Shown here: positions 61,550 through 64,000 of the stretch, piece by piece
Position numbering within the stretch: the stretch's first letter is position 1
Layout: each line of letters begins with the position of its first letter
From: Prorocentrum cordatum
Lineage: Eukaryota; Sar; Dinophyceae; Prorocentrales; Prorocentraceae
DNA: 64,000 nucleotides
Direction: 5' to 3'
Assembly (NCBI GenBank): GCA_963575745.1
Contig: CAUYUJ010014328.1
Location: forward strand, 51,001 to 115,000
The notes under the pieces: generated by a model
The model's input: only the letters and a program-made list of their open reading frames with translations
Told to the model about the DNA's origin: nothing
Database searches by the model: none
Position numbers and translations under genes: made by a program

Positions 61550-61965
61550 CGCTCTCGGCGCTCTCGGGGTGCTTCGCATGACCTCCGGGACGGCTGCAAC
61601 GCCCCAAACGACCCGCAGGCCTTCGCGGAGCCCCCGACCGTCAGGAGCGCCCGAAGACGGCCCAAGTGGCGCCTAAGCCGGCCCAAGAGGGCCCCAAGAG
61701 GGGGCCCAAGAGGGGGTCCACGAACCGAAAATCCTAGCTGTCGCCCCAAGAGGCGCCCAGGAGGCCCCCAAAGCCGCCCAGGAGGCCCCACGAGGCCCCC
61801 AAGAGACCCCTGAGAGGTTCCAAGAGGCCACCAAGAGGTCCAAAAGAGGCCCCAAGAGGCCCCAAAACGAACCCCAAGAGATCTCAAACTGCCTCCAAGA
61901 GTCCCCCGAGAGGCCTCCCACGAGATCCCAACGAGCATCCAGTAGGCTTCATACCCAGCCCAGGC
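61550..61965 (+). repeat. GAGGCCCCAAGA repeat, site 5
   Basis: CCCAAGAGGCCCCAAGAGG units, as at 23.6-24.0 kb. Confidence 0.8.
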
Positions 61966-62395
61966 ATGGAGGCGGGATGGGCCGAAGGCCATTAGAATAG
62001 TACATACGTATACGCATACGTGAACAAACAAGATGTATAGACATGCGCATGCGTAAATATGAGGGAAGGCCAATGCCTTCCTTATCCGTGTGCGATGTGC
62101 AAGATGAGCAGTGAATAGTGGATGGTGAAGGGCGAAATGAAAACGATAGCATCGTAATGATGATTGCTAAATACTCGCGGGTGGACGATGACCTGGCGCG
62201 GGAATGGTGACGGGAAGTAGCGACCAGTGATCGAAACGAAGACCGTACCAAAACGCTCGTCTCCTAGACGGTCCAAACAATGTCTACGGAAGGCAACTTA
62301 GCATGAAAATACCGTCCCCATCGACCCTGCACTCGTGCACTCATCTAGCCAACCCAACTCAAACCGATAATATCCCTTCCTTTCCCTGCCCTTCC
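61966..62395. other. Spacer, nothing recognised
   Basis: Mixed sequence of moderate GC; no gene. Confidence 0.35.
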
Positions 62396-62475
62396 CTCCC
62401 TTCATTGCTCCGTCCCCCATCCGCCTTTCCATCTCTCTCTCTCTCACTCTCTCTATCTCTCTCTCCCCCTCCCAT

Positions 62476-62521
<46 letters not shown>

Positions 62522-62900
62522 CACAGATATACATTTTTCCCCTCACTCTCTTTATCTATATACAGATATATGTACAGTTGTGCGTGCGTACACATGTACA
62601 TATATATATATACGTATACAAAGTAGCCCTTCTCCTTTCTCTCTCTCTGTCTGTATCTCTGTCTGTCTCTGCTATCTCCCCCGTGTAGAAAATACACGAC
62701 AATCGACATCTCACACTTATACATATCTAAACACATCCGTCAACCCACATTTTATGCGCCATCTCTCTGTCTCTCTCTCTCTCTCTCCCTCGCCTCCTCG
62801 ATCTCTCTTTCTCTCCCTCTCTCTCTCTCTCGCTCTCATTGTTTCTGTTTCTCTCTCTCTCTCTCGCTCTCTCTCTTTCTCCCCCACCATTACACTCTAT
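62396..62900 (+). repeat. (CT)n and (TA)n microsatellites
   Basis: CTCTCT runs at 62,430-62,465, 62,640-62,675 and 62,765-62,880; TATATA at 62,479-62,515. Confidence 0.95.
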
Positions 62901-62955
62901 CACACCACTTGATGCCATTATCCTCTCCCTTCGCTGCACCCGTCTTCCCGGGCTC

Positions 62956-63042
62956 CTCGCAAAGAACTCCGATGAGCATGTTCATCACGGTCAAGTTGGC
63001 CAGTCCTACGAACACAGTGACCACCTCGAGCACCGCACGCGC
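62956..63042 (-). CDS. S6 exon of a voltage-gated cation channel
   Basis: Encodes ARAVLEVVTVFVGLANL, then TVMNMLIGVLCE, before GAGCCC. NMLIGVLCE closing a hydrophobic helix is the end of S6 in Ion_trans channels of the four-domain Na/Ca type as found in dinoflagellates; it lines the pore's inner mouth at the plasma membrane. The exon ends phase 0 after Glu. The expected next residues (V-I/V-S-A-V-A) are encoded on the same strand only at 37,194, 26 kb away. The upstream exon (pore loop) should lie above 63.1 kb but only repeats are seen. One exon is too little for a subtype. Confidence 0.6.
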
Positions 63043-63129
63043 GGGGGGGGGTCTCTCATGAGCTCACCCGTCTCCTTCTCCTCGAGCTCCCTGCTCCTCC
63101 TCATCGGCTCCGTTGCCATCATCCACTCC

Positions 63130-63530
63130 TCCTTGTCCTCCTCCCCTGTTTCACTTCCCACACACTCCTCCTCCTCCTCCTCCCCCTCCTCCTTCTCCTC
63201 CTCCTCCTCCTCCTCTTCCTCCTTGCTCCGTGTTCTGTCCTCCATCATCCCTCATCTCTCCCTCTCTCTCTCCCCCTGTCCCTCCCTCCCTCCCTCCCTC
63301 TCTCTCTCTATGGTTCTCTCTCTCTCTCTCTCTCTCCTCGCCATCCTCCACCTCATCATGCTCCCATTGTTTCCCCTCGTCCCTCTTCTCTGTCTCCGTC
63401 ATCCGTGCCTCTCGTCCCTGTCCTCCCCACCCTCCGCCATCCTCCCAGCAATCCTCCTGCCCCGTCACCTGGTGTTCCTCCTTGTCCGCATCCGCATCCT
63501 CTTCATCCTCCTCGTCCTCCTCATCCTCCT
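63130..63530 (+). repeat. Pyrimidine-rich block, copy 1 of a duplication
   Basis: From about 63,219 (CTTGCTCCGTGTTCTGTCCT) it runs through (CT)n and GCCATCCTCCACCTCATCAT; repeated 314 bp later. Confidence 0.85.
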
Positions 63531-63624
63531 CTTCCTCCTTGCTCCGTTTTCTGTCCTCCATCATCCCTCATCTCTCCCTCTCTCTCTCTCCCTCCCTCCC
63601 TCCCTCTCTCTCTCTCTCTATGGT

Positions 63625-63656
<32 letters not shown>

Positions 63657-63850
63657 CTCGCCATCCTCCACCTCATCATGCTCACATTGTTTCCCCTCGT
63701 CCCTCTTCTCTGTCTCCGTCCTCCGTGCCTCTCCTGGTGTTCCTCCTTGTCCGCATCCACATCCTCTTCATCCTCCTCGCCCTCCTCATCCTACTCCTTC
63801 TCCTTATCCTTCTCATTGTTCTCACCTCGTCCTCGTTGCCCCCCCCTGCG
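63531..63850 (+). repeat. Pyrimidine-rich block, copy 2
   Basis: CTTGCTCCGTTTTCTGTCCT, the (CT)n run, GCCATCCTCCACCTCATCAT and TGGTGTTCCTCCTTGTCCGC in the same order as copy 1. Confidence 0.85.
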
Positions 63851-64000
63851 CCTGCCCAATCCTCTTCCTCTTGATCCTGCCCCTCCTCTACACCACCAGC
63901 ACCAACACCAAGATCAGCACCACCATCACTAGCTCTGGTACCACCACTACCCGCACCATCACTAAGACTACCACTGCCACTATCACTTGCAATGCCATCG
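63851..64000. other. CAC/ACCA-rich end of the window
   Basis: Short triplet-like repeats (ACCACCACTA). No gene. Confidence 0.5.

Overview
The window reads as nuclear DNA of a core dinoflagellate. The best evidence is a set of decayed copies of the dinoflagellate spliced leader (its 3' end is CCATTTTGGCTCAAG) just upstream of gene bodies. Supporting signs are short exons joined at GC as well as GT donors, several protein families I recognise only from dinoflagellates, a degenerate Ty1/copia polyprotein of dinoflagellate type, and introns packed with micro- and minisatellites. High GC and repeat-filled introns would suit a Prorocentrum- or Polarella-like genome, but I cannot assign a genus from sequence alone.

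Layout. 1-20 kb: minus-strand genes. An unknown 289-codon ORF (0.7-1.6 kb) is followed by an eight-exon gene (2.1-6.2 kb), two exons of another gene (8.1-9.0 kb), repeat-protein exons (10.1-10.7 and 13.7-14.0 kb), a LSGSGRL-type protein with methyltransferase-like motifs (11.0-12.6 kb), a looser set of candidate exons (13.2-16.4 kb) and a multi-pass membrane protein (18.0-20.0 kb) with a spliced-leader relic in front. Three arrays of a 10-bp palindrome, CAAACGTTTG, lie in this part. 20.6-22.2 kb: a plus-strand LINE ORF1-like fragment, also behind a leader relic. 22.7-33.3 kb: satellite country, a mosaic of modules A-B-C-D with an inverted end copy and then a 77-bp array. 33.4-42.4 kb: trinucleotide tracts and minisatellites with at least two minus-strand exons of an EF-hand cation channel.

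42,658-56,272 is a 13.6-kb Ty1/copia element. It has two 190-bp LTRs (TGTGAT...ATCACA, about 90 percent alike by eye), a GACTG duplication on both outer flanks, a plausible primer site and a purine tract. Gag-pol is broken by stops and shifts, a LINE tail is spliced into it, and a 5'-truncated LINE is nested in its 3' region. 57.5-59.1 kb is an intronless NRT2-type nitrate transporter pseudogene whose leader relic marks it as a retroposed mRNA. 62.9-63.0 kb holds a channel S6 exon.

The genes do not form a pathway. The common theme is RNA-mediated recycling (retroposed cDNAs, LTR and non-LTR elements) inside minus-strand genes with expanded introns. Exon limits are read by eye from phase and splice dinucleotides; no transcript evidence was available.
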